Made by a program: the position numbers and the translations under genes. The notes beneath the pieces are model-generated. The model did not search any database. It was given only the letters and a program-made list of their open reading frames with translations, and was not told the DNA's origin. Of a DNA stretch of 64,000 nucleotides, positions 41,905-50,970 are shown one piece after another. Position 1 is the first letter of the stretch, and every line of letters begins with the position of its first letter. The DNA comes from CAVVAL01 sp963740215 (GTDB lineage Bacteria > Actinomycetota > Actinomycetes > Mycobacteriales > Cryptosporangiaceae): assembly GCA_963740215.1 (NCBI GenBank), contig CAVUDJ010000015.1:620001-684000 (forward strand), written 5' to 3'.

Positions 41905-42735
41905 CTATGCGGAGATCGGGGCCTCGCGGCGGGCGCAGGCCGCCACATACTCCGTCGGCGAAATGCCCACGGCCCGCGTGAAGTCGCGGATGAAGTGCGG
42001 CTGGTCGAAGTACCCCAGCTCGACCGCCACCTCGGCCCAGCTACGGGACGTGCCCTCGCTGAGCCGCGCCGCGGCCTCGTGCAGCCGGTAGCGCTGAAGC
42101 ACCCACTTCGGGCTCACGCCGACATACCGCTGGAAAAGCCGCTGCAAAGTGCGGGCGGACAGCTCGAACCTGCGGGTGACGTCGTCGACCCGGGTGATCG
42201 TGCGGTCGTGCAGCAACGCCTGGACCACGCGCCCCACCAGCTCGACGTGCGGATCGGGCTCGGGCCAGCGCCGCCGCAGGAACCCCTCCACAGCGCGGAC
42301 CCGCCGACCCACGTCCTCGGTGGCGTTCAGCTCGTCCTCCAGCCGGGTGACCTCGGCGCCCCAGAGCTGTTCGAGAGGGAAGATCCGCCCGGTCAGCTCA
42401 CTCACCGGCGACCCGAGCAGCGGGTAGAACCCGCCGGGCCGGAACTTGACCCCGTGCGCGCCGCCACGGCCTGTCAGCTCGCGGGTGAACCGCTCCCTGC
42501 CGACCCCCGAGACGACCAGACGGCCGGTGTCGAGCACCAGGTTGACCACCGGATGCGGCAGGAGCGTGACCGACGACCGCACGCCGGGCGGCAGGTGCCA
42601 CCGCGTCACCCAGTGCCTCTCGACGAGGCCGGCCAGATCGGGCGAGCACGGGTACCGGTAGACCTGGAAGTCCTGCCGGTCACCGCCGAGCACCCCGTAC
42701 TCGCTGGTCGTCTGTCCGATCATGTCCCGCGCCAC
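41905..42735 (-). CDS. AraC-family transcriptional regulator
   Basis: A 276-residue regulator. The N-terminal DUF6597-like/XylS-type sensory part (VYRYPCSPDLAGLVERHWVT, GVKFRPGGFYPLLG) is followed by an AraC HTH domain in the last ~100 residues: FELSARTLQRLFQRYVGVSP, KWVLQRYRLHEAAARL and ELGYFDQPHFIRDFTRAVG. The family acts as activator of adjacent genes. PAP2-GtrA downstream in the same direction are candidates. ATG 42735 was taken as start; a later Met (42720) is possible. Confidence 0.9.
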   Translation of the reverse strand: MARDMIGQTTSEYGVLGGDRQDFQVYRYPCSPDLAGLVERHWVTRWHLPPGVRSSVTLLPHPVVNLVLDTGRLVVSGVGRERFTRELTGRGGAHGVKFRPGGFYPLLGSPVSELTGRIFPLEQLWGAEVTRLEDELNATEDVGRRVRAVEGFLRRRWPEPDPHVELVGRVVQALLHDRTITRVDDVTRRFELSARTLQRLFQRYVGVSPKWVLQRYRLHEAAARLSEGTSRSWAEVAVELGYFDQPHFIRDFTRAVGISPTEYVAACARREAPISA

Positions 42736-42761
42736 GGCTCCATCATGGCCGATCCGTTCTG

Positions 42762-43564
42762 TCAGCCAAGGGCCTGCATGAACAGGGCACGGATCCGGGT
42801 GCGGTCGCCGGGGAGCTGCCGCCCGCCGTACGTCATCGTCACCACTTGAAAGTGCGTCTCCAGGCCGCGCGCGTGGACCAGTTCCTCCATGGCCGGGTCT
42901 GCGGTGTCGAGCCGGACCGGGCCGGTGTCGTCGCCGACCACGGCGTCGATCAGCGCCGCCGCGGTGTCCAGGTCGCGGGCGATCACCGGCCCGACCATGA
43001 GCGTCGGGCCGTTCCGCCAGGCCGCGGCGTACCCCGTGCCGTCGGCGGTGGCGTACGCACGCTCGGCGAAGTCGGGCAGCAGCTTCAGCAACCCGGAACG
43101 GTCGGCGCCGAACACCTCACGGTCGAGGTCCTCCACGCTGCCGCAAAGGCCGCAGCGCCGCCGCGGGCCCACCTGCGGGCGTGTACCGCCCCCGGTACGA
43201 CGTGACCATGCCGTCCACCTCGAAGCCGACCCGCTCGTACACGGGGCGACCGATGGGAGTGGCGCAGAGGAACGCGGTGGCGTCGCCGCACTCCTCCAAC
43301 GCGTACCGCATCAACCGCTCACCGATGCCCTGCCGTCCGTAAACGCTCGGCCACGAGCACCATGCTGACGGCCGCCAGGACGGTGCCGTACCGGGCGAGG
43401 ACGAACGCCGCCGCCAGGCCACCGTCAGGGGCGTCCAGGCCGTACCCCTCACCGGCGGTCAGCAGGAATCGCCACTTCTCCTCCTCCGGTGGCCAGTCGC
43501 GGTCGACGGCCAGCGCCGTGCAGAGGTCGAGGTCGTCAACGGTGAGCCGGCGGAACTGCTGCAT
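42762..43564 (-). pseudogene. Two-domain GNAT acetyltransferase, frame broken twice
   Basis: ATG 43564 encodes MQQFRRLTVDDLDLCTALAV, WPPEEEKWRFLL, then AAVSMVLVAE. One extra base near 43342 must be removed to continue with YGRQGIGERLMRYALEECG, the acetyl-CoA loop (Q/RxxGxG/A), and LCATPIGRPVYERVGFEVD. A second extra base near 43143 separates this from GSVEDLDREVFGADR and the C-terminal domain ending RIRALFMQALG. This matches the tandem GNAT layout of YitI-like acetyltransferases. The substrate is unknown. Confidence 0.72.
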
Positions 43565-43585
43565 GCCTCCACTCTTACCGGCGGA

Positions 43586-45176
43586 TCAACCGATTTCCGC
43601 GTAGTCGACATTGGGGCCACCGGCCGACGTGGTCGCGGTCGCCGTGATCGTGTTGGCGCCCGCCACAAGCGGCACCGTGAACGTGCGGTTCTGCCACGTC
43701 GACCACGCGCCCGTACTGCCGAACGAGGCGCCGGCCGCCACGACGGTGCCGTTGACGGCGATGTCCATGGGCCGGTTCGGGGCGGTGCCGTTGGCATACC
43801 GGATCGTCAGCGTCGCGTTGCCCGCCGCGCCGGCCTGCACGGTCCAACCGACGGCGCTGCCGGTGGCGTTGTCGTAGTTGACGAACCCGGCGCCCGAGTA
43901 GCCGGCGTGGTTCGACTCGACGGCGCCACGCGTGATCGTGGCCGGCCTCGGCCTCGTAGCGCTGCCCGGGCTGCGGCGTCGCCCCCGGCGTCAGGTGCAC
44001 CTGAACGTTGTCCAGGTTCGAACCGTTCGTCCCGGTCAGCCGGATCGTGTTGACGCCAGCGCGTAGGTCGGCGCTGATCGTGCGGGTGTCCCACTCGTCC
44101 CAGGACAGCGTGTACTTGAAGGGGTGCCGGCTCGCCACGGTGGCGCCGTTGACCACGAGGTCCAGCGGGCGGTCGGTGTCGGTGGTGCCGTTCGCGTACT
44201 TGAACGTCAGCGCGGCGCGCCCGGCGCTGGCGGCGTTCACGGTGAACTCGACGTACCCGGCGCCGTCGGGGTAGTCGACGAAGCCCGTGCCGGTGTAGTC
44301 GCGGCGGTCGTTGCGCACGACACCGCCGGAGATCTGGGCGTCCTCGGCCTCCAACCGGGTCCAGGTCGGCGCGGGGTTGGCGGTCCACTCGTACGCGCGG
44401 AGGTTCCGCAGCAGCAGGTAGCAGTCCTGGAGCGAGCCGGACGAGTCGCCGAGCGAGCGGTAGATGCCCCACTTCGGACGGGCCCGGTCCTCCAGCCACG
44501 TGTCGACGCCGCTCCGCGTGGTGTCGACGATCGTCTGCGAGCCGTTGCGCAGCACCCAGCGCACCCGACCGTTGGGCGCGTCGCCGAGCGTCATCTCCAG
44601 CTCCATGTCGATCCAGCGGTTCTGCAACGGTGCGAGATCGACCGAGCCGACGGTGACGCCGCCCTCGGTGAGCTTGATCTGGATCTTCGGCGCGCCGCCA
44701 GGACGCTGCAACGACATCGTCAGCATCGGCAGCGTGCCGGTGCCGGGCGCCTTGGTCTGCATGATGTGGGTGAAGCTGGTGGTGGCCTTGAGCGAGCTCG
44801 GGATGTACATCGACTGGGTGAATCGCCAGGTCGAGCCCTTGAGCAGGATCAGATCCTGCCCGTCCTTGCTCGACCCGCGCACCTCCTGGCGCTGCCGGTC
44901 GGTGGTCTTGTCGCGGTCGACGGTGTGCATGGTGAAGCGGTAGTTCTCACCGTCGGCCTTGATGTGCGGCTGCCCGGCGGGATGCGAGTTGGCTCGGTCC
45001 TCCTCGACGAACTCGAACGCGCGTAGGCCGTCGACGCGCGGGTCGGGCGCCCACCGCAACTGCCAGGCAGGAGTCGTCGGACCCTCGGGCACCGGGTCGG
45101 TACGGGCGGAGGTCGGGGCGGGCACCGCGAGCAGGGCCAGCGCGGCGGCCGCCGCGACCCAGCGTCGAACGTCCAT
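43586..45176 (-). pseudogene. Secreted polysaccharide-lyase-like protein with two CBM35-type modules, frame broken
   Basis: ATG 45176; the signal peptide is VAAAAALALLAVPAPTSA. Residues ~45-265 are a jelly-roll domain like heparin-lyase/alginate-lyase proteins (RQRQEVRGSSKD, STWRFTQSMYIPSS, KWGIYRSLGDS). The first CBM35/CBM6-like module starts at RLEAEDAQISGG and ends NLDNVQVHL. The second starts at RYEAEA and needs removal of one G near 43942 to continue as TITRGAVESNHAGYSGAGF...TITATATTSAGGPNVDYAEI. The protein should bind and cleave a plant or microbial polysaccharide outside the cell; the substrate is not clear. Confidence 0.75.
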
Positions 45177-45238
45177 GGCACACCTCGGGGCGCAGAGATC
45201 CGATCAATCCGGCACCGAGAATGCCACGGCCCACAACA

Positions 45239-45286
45239 AAGCGGTCGCACTTTTCCGCGCTATGACACGGAAAAGTGCGACCGCTT
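45239..45286 (-). terminator. Hairpin terminator after the cell-wall peptidase gene
   Basis: Perfect 19-bp arms AAGCGGTCGCACTTTTCCG / CGGAAAAGTGCGACCGCTT with a 10-nt loop, 14 bp beyond the stop of the peptidase gene and before the lyase gene in the same direction. Confidence 0.8.
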
Positions 45287-45299
45287 GAGTCGTGCGGAC

Positions 45300-46325
45300 C
45301 TACTGGACGGACAGGTGCACGTGGTTGGTGTGGTCCGACGACGGGTCGCCGTTGCCGCCGCTGTAGGAACTCCAGCCATTGCCGGGCATCCAGATCTGGC
45401 GGAACCAGATCACGTACAGGACGCCGAGACGGTCGGCGTTGTTGATGAAGTAGTTCGCGAGGTTGTTGCCGTACGTCTTGTCGCCACCGCTGGCCACGCC
45501 GCCGAAGCCGTCCTTCTGCGCGGCGAAGTCGCAGGCGCGACCCTTGCCGTGCTCACCGAACGAGGCCTGGCGGAAGCACGCGACGTACCGGGTGAAGCCT
45601 GCGGCCTTGGCCTGCTGCAGCGCGCTCAGCGTGCGGGCGCTGATGCAACCCGACGTGGTGGGGTCGTCCTCGGTGCAGCCCTGCGACGGGAACGAACCGT
45701 CGGAGTTGCGCGGCGCCGACCGGGACGCCCGCGCGTTGCTGTCGCCGGTGAAACCGCCGGTGGCGATGCCGAGGGCGCGCGACGCGTCGGCCTTGCGCTT
45801 GGCCATCGCCTTCTCCTGCGCGGCCTGCACCTTGATCTCAGCGTCGAGCTTGCGCTTCTGCCGAGCCATGTCGTCGCGGGCGGCGACCAGCGCGCCGATC
45901 TTCGCGTTGTTCTGCCGTGACAGCTCGGTGACCATCTCGGACTTGCCGAGGAACATGTCCATCGAGCCGCTGTCGAGCGCGGCGGCGAGAAGGTTGGGCT
46001 CGCCACCCCGGTACGCGATGTTGGCGAGGGCGTTGACGTCCTTGCTCAGGGCGGCGACCTTCGCCTCGACGATCTTGCTCTGGGTGATCAGCTCCGCCTG
46101 GCGCTTACGGGAAGCCGCCAGTTTGGCCTTGGCGGTGGAGTACCCCTGGGACGCGTCGGCAAGCGCCTTTCTCAGGCCGGGCGTGCCGCCCTCGGGGTCA
46201 GTCACTCCGGGAGCTGCGGGAGCCGCCTGCGGGTTGCCCGTAACGAGGAGCAGCGTGGCGGCGATCAGGGTCAACAGGACAACGAACCGCCCGTGGGCGG
46301 AGCGCGCGAACGACAAGGTCGTCAT
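45300..46325 (-). CDS. Secreted coiled-coil protein with M15/VanY-like peptidase domain, riboswitch controlled
   Basis: A 341-residue exported protein. A signal peptide (FVVLLTLIAATLLLVTG) leads to an alanine/lysine-rich coiled coil (~50-175) and then a C-terminal domain of the ARB_07466/D-Ala-D-Ala-carboxypeptidase type. It carries FGEHGKGRACDF (His...Asp) and DHTNHVHLSV (HxH), the zinc ligands of M15-like enzymes. Several Cys pairs suggest disulfides. ATG 46325 follows GGAAGAAGGA. The c-di-AMP riboswitch in its leader is the usual control of actinobacterial cell-wall hydrolases, supporting that role. Confidence 0.88.
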   Translation of the reverse strand: MTTLSFARSAHGRFVVLLTLIAATLLLVTGNPQAAPAAPGVTDPEGGTPGLRKALADASQGYSTAKAKLAASRKRQAELITQSKIVEAKVAALSKDVNALANIAYRGGEPNLLAAALDSGSMDMFLGKSEMVTELSRQNNAKIGALVAARDDMARQKRKLDAEIKVQAAQEKAMAKRKADASRALGIATGGFTGDSNARASRSAPRNSDGSFPSQGCTEDDPTTSGCISARTLSALQQAKAAGFTRYVACFRQASFGEHGKGRACDFAAQKDGFGGVASGGDKTYGNNLANYFINNADRLGVLYVIWFRQIWMPGNGWSSYSGGNGDPSSDHTNHVHLSVQ

Positions 46326-46340
46326 TCCTTCTTCCGTCGA

Positions 46341-46450
46341 CCGCCGACCGAGTTAGCTGACGGGTTCGGGCGGGAAGTGCGCCCTACCGCTGTTCGCGGA
46401 TTCACCCCAAGTAACCGGGTCCCCGGCTCGCCCGACGGGCGATTAGGCGG
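46341..46450 (-). promoter_or_regulatory. ydaO/yuaA c-di-AMP riboswitch
   Basis: On the minus strand the leader contains the conserved blocks of this riboswitch in order: CCGCCTAATCGCC, GGGGACCCGGTTACTTGGGG and TGAATCCG, GGTAGGGCGC, then GAACCCGTCAGCTAACTCGG and the closing GGCGG that pairs with the initial CCGCC. The AUG of the peptidase gene follows after 15 bases. In actinobacteria c-di-AMP binding turns off expression of cell-wall enzymes. Confidence 0.88.
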
Positions 46451-46597
46451 TGACCGCCGTGGGTGCCGGGGGGTGACACCACTGGGACGACGGTCTTTGG
46501 GAGCGTACCTGCTGATCGCGTGGCGCCAAATCCTCGCGCATACCTCTGTGGATGATCTCACAGGTGATTACTGAGAGTGGCGGTCACACGCCAGCAG

Positions 46598-46670
46598 GCG
46601 ACCACGAACTGTCGGGGAAATGGCTGTATCCAGCGTCCGGTTAGAGGACCAATGCCCCGACAGTCCGGTT
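46598..46670. repeat. Dispersed intergenic repeat, copy B
   Basis: Arms ACTGTCGGGG (46608-46617) / CCCCGACAGT (46655-46664) with interior GCGTCCGGTTAGAGGACCAA. It lies between the divergent peptidase leader and the sensor kinase gene, so here it cannot be a simple convergent terminator. Position 46671-46805 is an extremely GC-rich spacer with no gene. Confidence 0.75.
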
Positions 46671-46805
46671 CCCATGCGCGCCGCCGCTGCCCCGCGCCGG
46701 AGGCGGGCGGCGGGCAGGCGGCCGGCGGCGCAGGGGGCTAGCCCTACCCGGCGCGCGGCGGCTAACCGGCTGGGATCCGCGGCGCCCGGTGCCTAGCGTG
46801 AGCGC

Positions 46806-48050
46806 ATGACATGGATCAGGCGGGTCGGTCGCGAGACCGAGTATCTACTCGTCGGCCTCCCAGTCGCCATCCTCAGCTTCTCGCTGCTCCTGGCGCTGTT
46901 CGTCGCCGGGACGGTGACCTCGGTGCTGGTCTTCGGCCTGCCGCTGCTGGCGCTCGCGCTGCTGGTGGCTCGCGGCTTCGCCGACATCGAGCGGCTGCGG
47001 CTGGAACGGCTCCAGGGCGCGCCGGTAGCGAGGCCGACGTACCGGCCGGCAGATCCGGGCGCGGGCTGGTTCCGGAAGTCGATCGCGCCGCTGCGGCAGA
47101 GCCAGGCCTGGCTCGACCTGCTGCACGGCATCATCGGCTTCGTCCCCGCGCTGGTGGGTTTCGTCGTCGCGGTGACGTGGTGGGCGATGGCGCTGGCCGG
47201 CATCACGTACCCGATCTCAAGCCGGTTCGTGCCGGACGAGGAGGAGAATCCGGTCGTCAAGGCCGTACTCGGCGCCGATACCGAGATCAACCGGCTGATC
47301 TTCTTCACCGGCATCGGCGTGATCGCGCTGCTCACCCTGCCGTTCGTACTCCGCGCGATGGCGGAGATAGAGGCGAGCTTCGCGCGGGCGATGCTCATCA
47401 GCCTGGCGCAGTTGCAGGGCCGGATCACCGACCTCACCGAGAGCCGGGCCGCCGCCGTGTCGGCCGAGGCCACCGCGCTGCGCCGGCTGGAGCGCGACAT
47501 CCACGACGGCCCGCAGCAGCGGCTGGTGCGGCTCGCGATGGACCTGTCTCGGGCGCAGCGCCAGCTCGACCGGGACCCGGACGCGGCACGCCAGACGCTG
47601 ACCGAGGCCGTCGGCCAGGCCCGGGAGACGCTCGACGAGTTGCGCGCACTCTCCCGCGGGATCGCGCCACCGATCCTCGCCGACCGTGGCCTCGGCCCGG
47701 CGCTGGCGGCGCTCGCCAGCCGATCGACGATTCCGGTCACGCTGAAGCTCGGCATCGACCGCCGGCTGCCGGCCGTCGTCGAGAACACCGTGTACTTCGT
47801 GGCTGCCGAGGCGCTCACGAACGTGGCCAAGCACAGCGGCGCGACGGCCGCGACGGTGAGCATGGAGCGTGCTGACGGCGTCGTCACGCTCGTCGTGGAG
47901 GATGACGGCGTGGGCGGCGCGCACCTGGCGAAGGGGCACGGGCTGGCGGGCCTCGCCGACCGAGTCCGCGCGGTGGACGGGCGGCTCGCGGTCGACAGCC
48001 CCGACGGCGGGCCGACGGTGCTGAGGGCGGAGGTGCCATGCGAGTCGTAG
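46806..48050 (+). CDS. NarL-type sensor histidine kinase
   Basis: A 414-residue kinase. The N-terminal half has four hydrophobic segments in two pairs (LLVGLPVAILSFSLLLALFV..., ALVGFVVAVTWWAMALAG...), with a PadR1/DUF-type sensor region between. HisKA_3 follows with the phospho-acceptor His233 in LERDIHDGPQQRLVRLAM, and an HATPase_c domain with VVENTVYFVAAEALTNVAKH (N-box) and DDGVGG / GHGLAGLADRV (G-boxes). It signals through the overlapping response regulator. No Shine-Dalgarno is evident; TAGCGT eight bases upstream may be a -10 for a leaderless mRNA. Confidence 0.92.
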   Translation: MTWIRRVGRETEYLLVGLPVAILSFSLLLALFVAGTVTSVLVFGLPLLALALLVARGFADIERLRLERLQGAPVARPTYRPADPGAGWFRKSIAPLRQSQAWLDLLHGIIGFVPALVGFVVAVTWWAMALAGITYPISSRFVPDEEENPVVKAVLGADTEINRLIFFTGIGVIALLTLPFVLRAMAEIEASFARAMLISLAQLQGRITDLTESRAAAVSAEATALRRLERDIHDGPQQRLVRLAMDLSRAQRQLDRDPDAARQTLTEAVGQARETLDELRALSRGIAPPILADRGLGPALAALASRSTIPVTLKLGIDRRLPAVVENTVYFVAAEALTNVAKHSGATAATVSMERADGVVTLVVEDDGVGGAHLAKGHGLAGLADRVRAVDGRLAVDSPDGGPTVLRAEVPCES

Positions 48051-48682
48051 TGGCCGACGACGCGGTCCTGCTCCGGGAGGGGCTGGTGCGGCTGCTGGAC
48101 GAGGCTGGGCACGAGGTGGTCGCGGCCGTGGGCGACGGGCCGTCCCTGGTGGACGCGATCATCGAGCACCGCCCGGACGTGTCCATCGTGGACGTTCGCA
48201 TGCCGCCGACGCACACCGACGAGGGCCTGCGCGCCGCCGTCGCCGCACGGGCGCAGCTCCCCGGAACGCCGATCCTCGTGCTCTCGCAGTACGTGGAGGT
48301 CTCCTACGCCGACGATCTGCTCGCCGACCGCGCCGGCGCCGTCGGTTACCTCCTCAAGGACCGCGTGGTCGACGTGGACGACTTCCTCGACGGGCTGCGC
48401 CGGGTGGCGGGCGGCGGCACCGTGCTCGACCCCGAGGTGGTGAGCCAGCTGCTGACGCGGCGCCGCCACGCCGATCCGCTGGCGGCGCTCACCCCGCGCG
48501 AGCAGGGCGTTCTCGCGCTGATGGCCGAGGGCAGGTCGAACACGGCGATCGCCAGGGAGCTGGTCGTCACCGAGGGCGCCGTGGAGAAGCACGTCACGAA
48601 CATCTTCGCCAAGCTCGACCTGTACTCCGACAGCGACCAGAACCGCCGCGTCCTCGCCGTGCTCACGTACCTACGGTCCTAG
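48038..48682 (+). CDS. NarL/FixJ-family response regulator
   Basis: A 214-residue regulator overlapping the kinase by 13 bp, so the pair is cotranscribed. The receiver domain has the acidic pair Asp7-Asp8, phospho-acceptor Asp52 in VSIVDVRMPP, and Lys in GYLLKDRV. The LuxR HTH is LTPREQGVLALMAEGRSNTA and VTEGAVEKHVTNIFAKL. Targets are unknown. A bidirectional hairpin follows. Confidence 0.94.
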   Translation: MRVVVADDAVLLREGLVRLLDEAGHEVVAAVGDGPSLVDAIIEHRPDVSIVDVRMPPTHTDEGLRAAVAARAQLPGTPILVLSQYVEVSYADDLLADRAGAVGYLLKDRVVDVDDFLDGLRRVAGGGTVLDPEVVSQLLTRRRHADPLAALTPREQGVLALMAEGRSNTAIARELVVTEGAVEKHVTNIFAKLDLYSDSDQNRRVLAVLTYLRS

Positions 48683-48692
48683 CTAGCGAACG

Positions 48693-48760
48693 AACCGGAC
48701 TTTCGGGGCTAACGGGGCTACGCACGCCCGGCGTATGCCCAGAGCCCCGAAAGTCCGGTT
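48693..48760. terminator. Bidirectional hairpin terminator
   Basis: Perfect 18-bp arms AACCGGACTTTCGGGGCT / AGCCCCGAAAGTCCGGTT with a 32-nt loop, between the convergent response-regulator and WYL genes. Its arms share the TCGGGG/CCCCGA core of the dispersed repeats but the loop is unrelated. Confidence 0.75.
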
Positions 48761-48775
48761 AGGACCCGGGCGGGC

Positions 48776-49738
48776 TCAGGACGGCAGCGCGCCGCAGGCC
48801 CGGGCGAGCCGGCCCGCGACGACCCGGACGTGCTCGACCAGTTCCGGTGGCTCGTGCACCTCGAAGTCGAACCCGAACTCGGCGACGTAGATCGCGAGGC
48901 TGTCGAGCGAGTTCGACCCGGTGCGCAGCCGGCACGACTGCTCGTCGATCGGCTCGACCACGCACGACGTCGGCGACACGACGTCACGCATCTCGTCGGC
49001 GGACGCATACATGGTGAGGACGGCCTGGTACCGGTAGGGCGCGGTCGAGACGGCGTACGAGGTGTAGCCGCCGATGTCGGTGTCCGGTGGGTCGCGCGGC
49101 ACGAACCGTGGGCCGGTCGGGATGCGCGGTGTCACCCGGTCGACGCGGTACGTGCGCCAGTCGTCGCGCTCGACGTCCCACGCGACGAGGTACCACCGAC
49201 GTCCGGTGTGGACGAGCTTGTGCGGCTCGGTGGTGCGGACCGTCACTGTTCCGTCGTGTGACCGGTAGTCGAAGCGCAGACGCTGGTGATCGCGGCAGGC
49301 CGCCGCAAGAGCGGTGAGCGCGTCCGGGTCGACCTGGGCGCCGCCGGGTGAGAGCGGCACGGTGACGGTGTGCAGCGCGCTGACACGGTGCCGCAGCCGC
49401 GACGGCAGCACTTGCTCCAGCTTCGCGAGCGCCCGTACCGAGGTCTCCTCGATGCCGGCGACGCTGCCGCCTGCCGCTGTACGCAACCCGACCGCGATCG
49501 CCACGGCCTCGTCGTCGTCGAGGAGCAGCGGCGGCAGTGAGGTGCCGGGGCCGAGCCGGTAGCCGGCGACGCCGACCGTCGCGAGCACCGGGTACCCGAG
49601 ACCACGCAGCCGGTCGATGTCGCGGCGGACGGTTCGCGGCGTGACGCCGAGCCGCCCGGCCAGCTCGGCGCCGGACCAGTCACGTCGCGCCTGGAGGAGC
49701 GACAGCAGCCGTAGCAGCCGCGCTGAGGTGTCCCACAT
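48776..49738 (-). CDS. WYL-domain transcriptional regulator
   Basis: A 320-residue regulator. An N-terminal HTH_11 domain (LLRLLSLLQARRDWSGAELA, GVTPRTVRRDIDRLRGLGYP) is followed by a WYL ligand-binding domain (RRWYLVAWDVERDDWRTYRV) and a C-terminal WCX region. WYL proteins sense nucleotides or small ligands and often regulate the divergent gene. Here the divergent gene, 62 bp away, is an epoxide hydrolase, a likely target. ATG 49738 starts without strong Shine-Dalgarno. Confidence 0.93.
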   Translation of the reverse strand: MWDTSARLLRLLSLLQARRDWSGAELAGRLGVTPRTVRRDIDRLRGLGYPVLATVGVAGYRLGPGTSLPPLLLDDDEAVAIAVGLRTAAGGSVAGIEETSVRALAKLEQVLPSRLRHRVSALHTVTVPLSPGGAQVDPDALTALAAACRDHQRLRFDYRSHDGTVTVRTTEPHKLVHTGRRWYLVAWDVERDDWRTYRVDRVTPRIPTGPRFVPRDPPDTDIGGYTSYAVSTAPYRYQAVLTMYASADEMRDVVSPTSCVVEPIDEQSCRLRTGSNSLDSLAIYVAEFGFDFEVHEPPELVEHVRVVAGRLARACGALPS

Positions 49739-49800
49739 GAGCCAGAGTCTCTCAGCTGGTTAGGACAAGATCCGTCCGCACTGGTTTCTAGGCTTGGGTC

Positions 49801-50916
49801 TTGACAAACATCGAGCCCTTCCGCATCGACGTTCCCCAGGCCGACCTCGACGACCTCCGCGCCCGCCTCGCGAACACGCGCTGGCCGGTCGAGCTCGCCG
49901 GCACGCAGTGGGAGCGCGGCGTTCCCTTGCCCTACCTGCGCGACCTCGCCGCCTACTGGGCCGACGGCTACGAGTGGCGCAAGCACGAGGCCCGGCTCAA
50001 CGAGTACCCGCAGTTCACGACCCAGATCGACGGGCAGAACATCCACTTCCTGCACGTCCGGTCGCCGCACGAGAACGCCCTGCCGCTGCTGCTGTCGCAC
50101 GGCTGGCCCGGTTCGATCGTGGAGTTCCTGGACCTGATCGAGCCGCTGACCGATCCAGCCGATCCCGCCGACGCGTTCCACCTAGTGATCCCGTCACTGC
50201 CCGGCTTCGCGTTCTCCGGCCCCACCGTCGACACCGGCTGGGACACCCGCCGCATGGCCAGCGCCTTCGCCGAGCTGATGCGGCGGCTCGGGTACGAGCG
50301 GTACGGCGCGCAGGGCGGCGACTGGGGCGCGGTGATCGCGCCGGACCTCGGCCGGGTCGACGGCGAACACGTGGTCGGGGTCCACGTCAACGCGGCGACC
50401 GTGGGATTCATCCCGATGGGTGCGGTCGACGTGGACCAGCTCACGGACGCCGAGAAGGTGCGTTACGAGCTGATGCAGACGTTCACGAACGACCGCAGCG
50501 GCTACTTCCAGCAACAGGCCACGCGGCCGCAGACCGTCTCGTACGGGTTCGCGGACTCCCCCACCGGCCAGCTCGCCTACATCGTGGAGAAGTTCGAGGA
50601 GTGGTCCCACGACAGCGCCCTGATCGACCGGGACCGGATCCTCACCAACGTGACGCTGTATTGGCTCACGAACACGGGCGCGTCGTCGGCGAACGTCTAC
50701 TACGAGGTCATGCACACCGGGAACTGGCCCACGCCGTCCACTGTGCCCACCGCAGTCGCGAACTTCGCCGAGGACGTCGCGATCCGCCGGTTCGCGGAAC
50801 CGCTGAACAACATCGTCCGCTGGACCGATTTCGACGAGGGCGGCCACTTCGCGGCGATGGAGGTGCCGGAGTTGCTGGTCGCCGATGTGCGCGCATTCTT
50901 CGCCGACCTGCGCTGA
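49801..50916 (+). CDS. Epoxide hydrolase, alpha/beta-hydrolase family
   Basis: A 371-residue enzyme of normal length for microsomal-type epoxide hydrolases. The N-terminal cap (FRIDVPQADLDDLRARLANT, NEYPQFTTQIDGQNIHFLHV) is followed by LLLSHGWPGSIVEF (oxyanion HGWP), the nucleophile Asp in YGAQGGDWGAVIA, and the His base in FDEGGHFAAMEVP. It opens epoxides to diols. It starts at TTG 49801; no ribosome-binding site is visible, but TAGGCT about 10 bp upstream may be a -10 for a leaderless transcript. It is divergent from the WYL regulator. Confidence 0.93.
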   Translation: MTNIEPFRIDVPQADLDDLRARLANTRWPVELAGTQWERGVPLPYLRDLAAYWADGYEWRKHEARLNEYPQFTTQIDGQNIHFLHVRSPHENALPLLLSHGWPGSIVEFLDLIEPLTDPADPADAFHLVIPSLPGFAFSGPTVDTGWDTRRMASAFAELMRRLGYERYGAQGGDWGAVIAPDLGRVDGEHVVGVHVNAATVGFIPMGAVDVDQLTDAEKVRYELMQTFTNDRSGYFQQQATRPQTVSYGFADSPTGQLAYIVEKFEEWSHDSALIDRDRILTNVTLYWLTNTGASSANVYYEVMHTGNWPTPSTVPTAVANFAEDVAIRRFAEPLNNIVRWTDFDEGGHFAAMEVPELLVADVRAFFADLR

Positions 50917-50921
50917 CCCTC

Positions 50922-50964
50922 GTGCGGTTCATTTGCGACCCTGGCGGGCGCAAATGAACCGCAC
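50922..50964. terminator. Bidirectional hairpin terminator between epoxide hydrolase and HelR
   Basis: Perfect 16-bp arms GTGCGGTTCATTTGCG / CGCAAATGAACCGCAC with an 11-nt loop between convergent stops. The arms resemble those of the hairpin at 36964-37004 (GCGGTTCA-AA/TT-TGCG). Confidence 0.85.
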
Positions 50965-50970
50965 CCCGCT

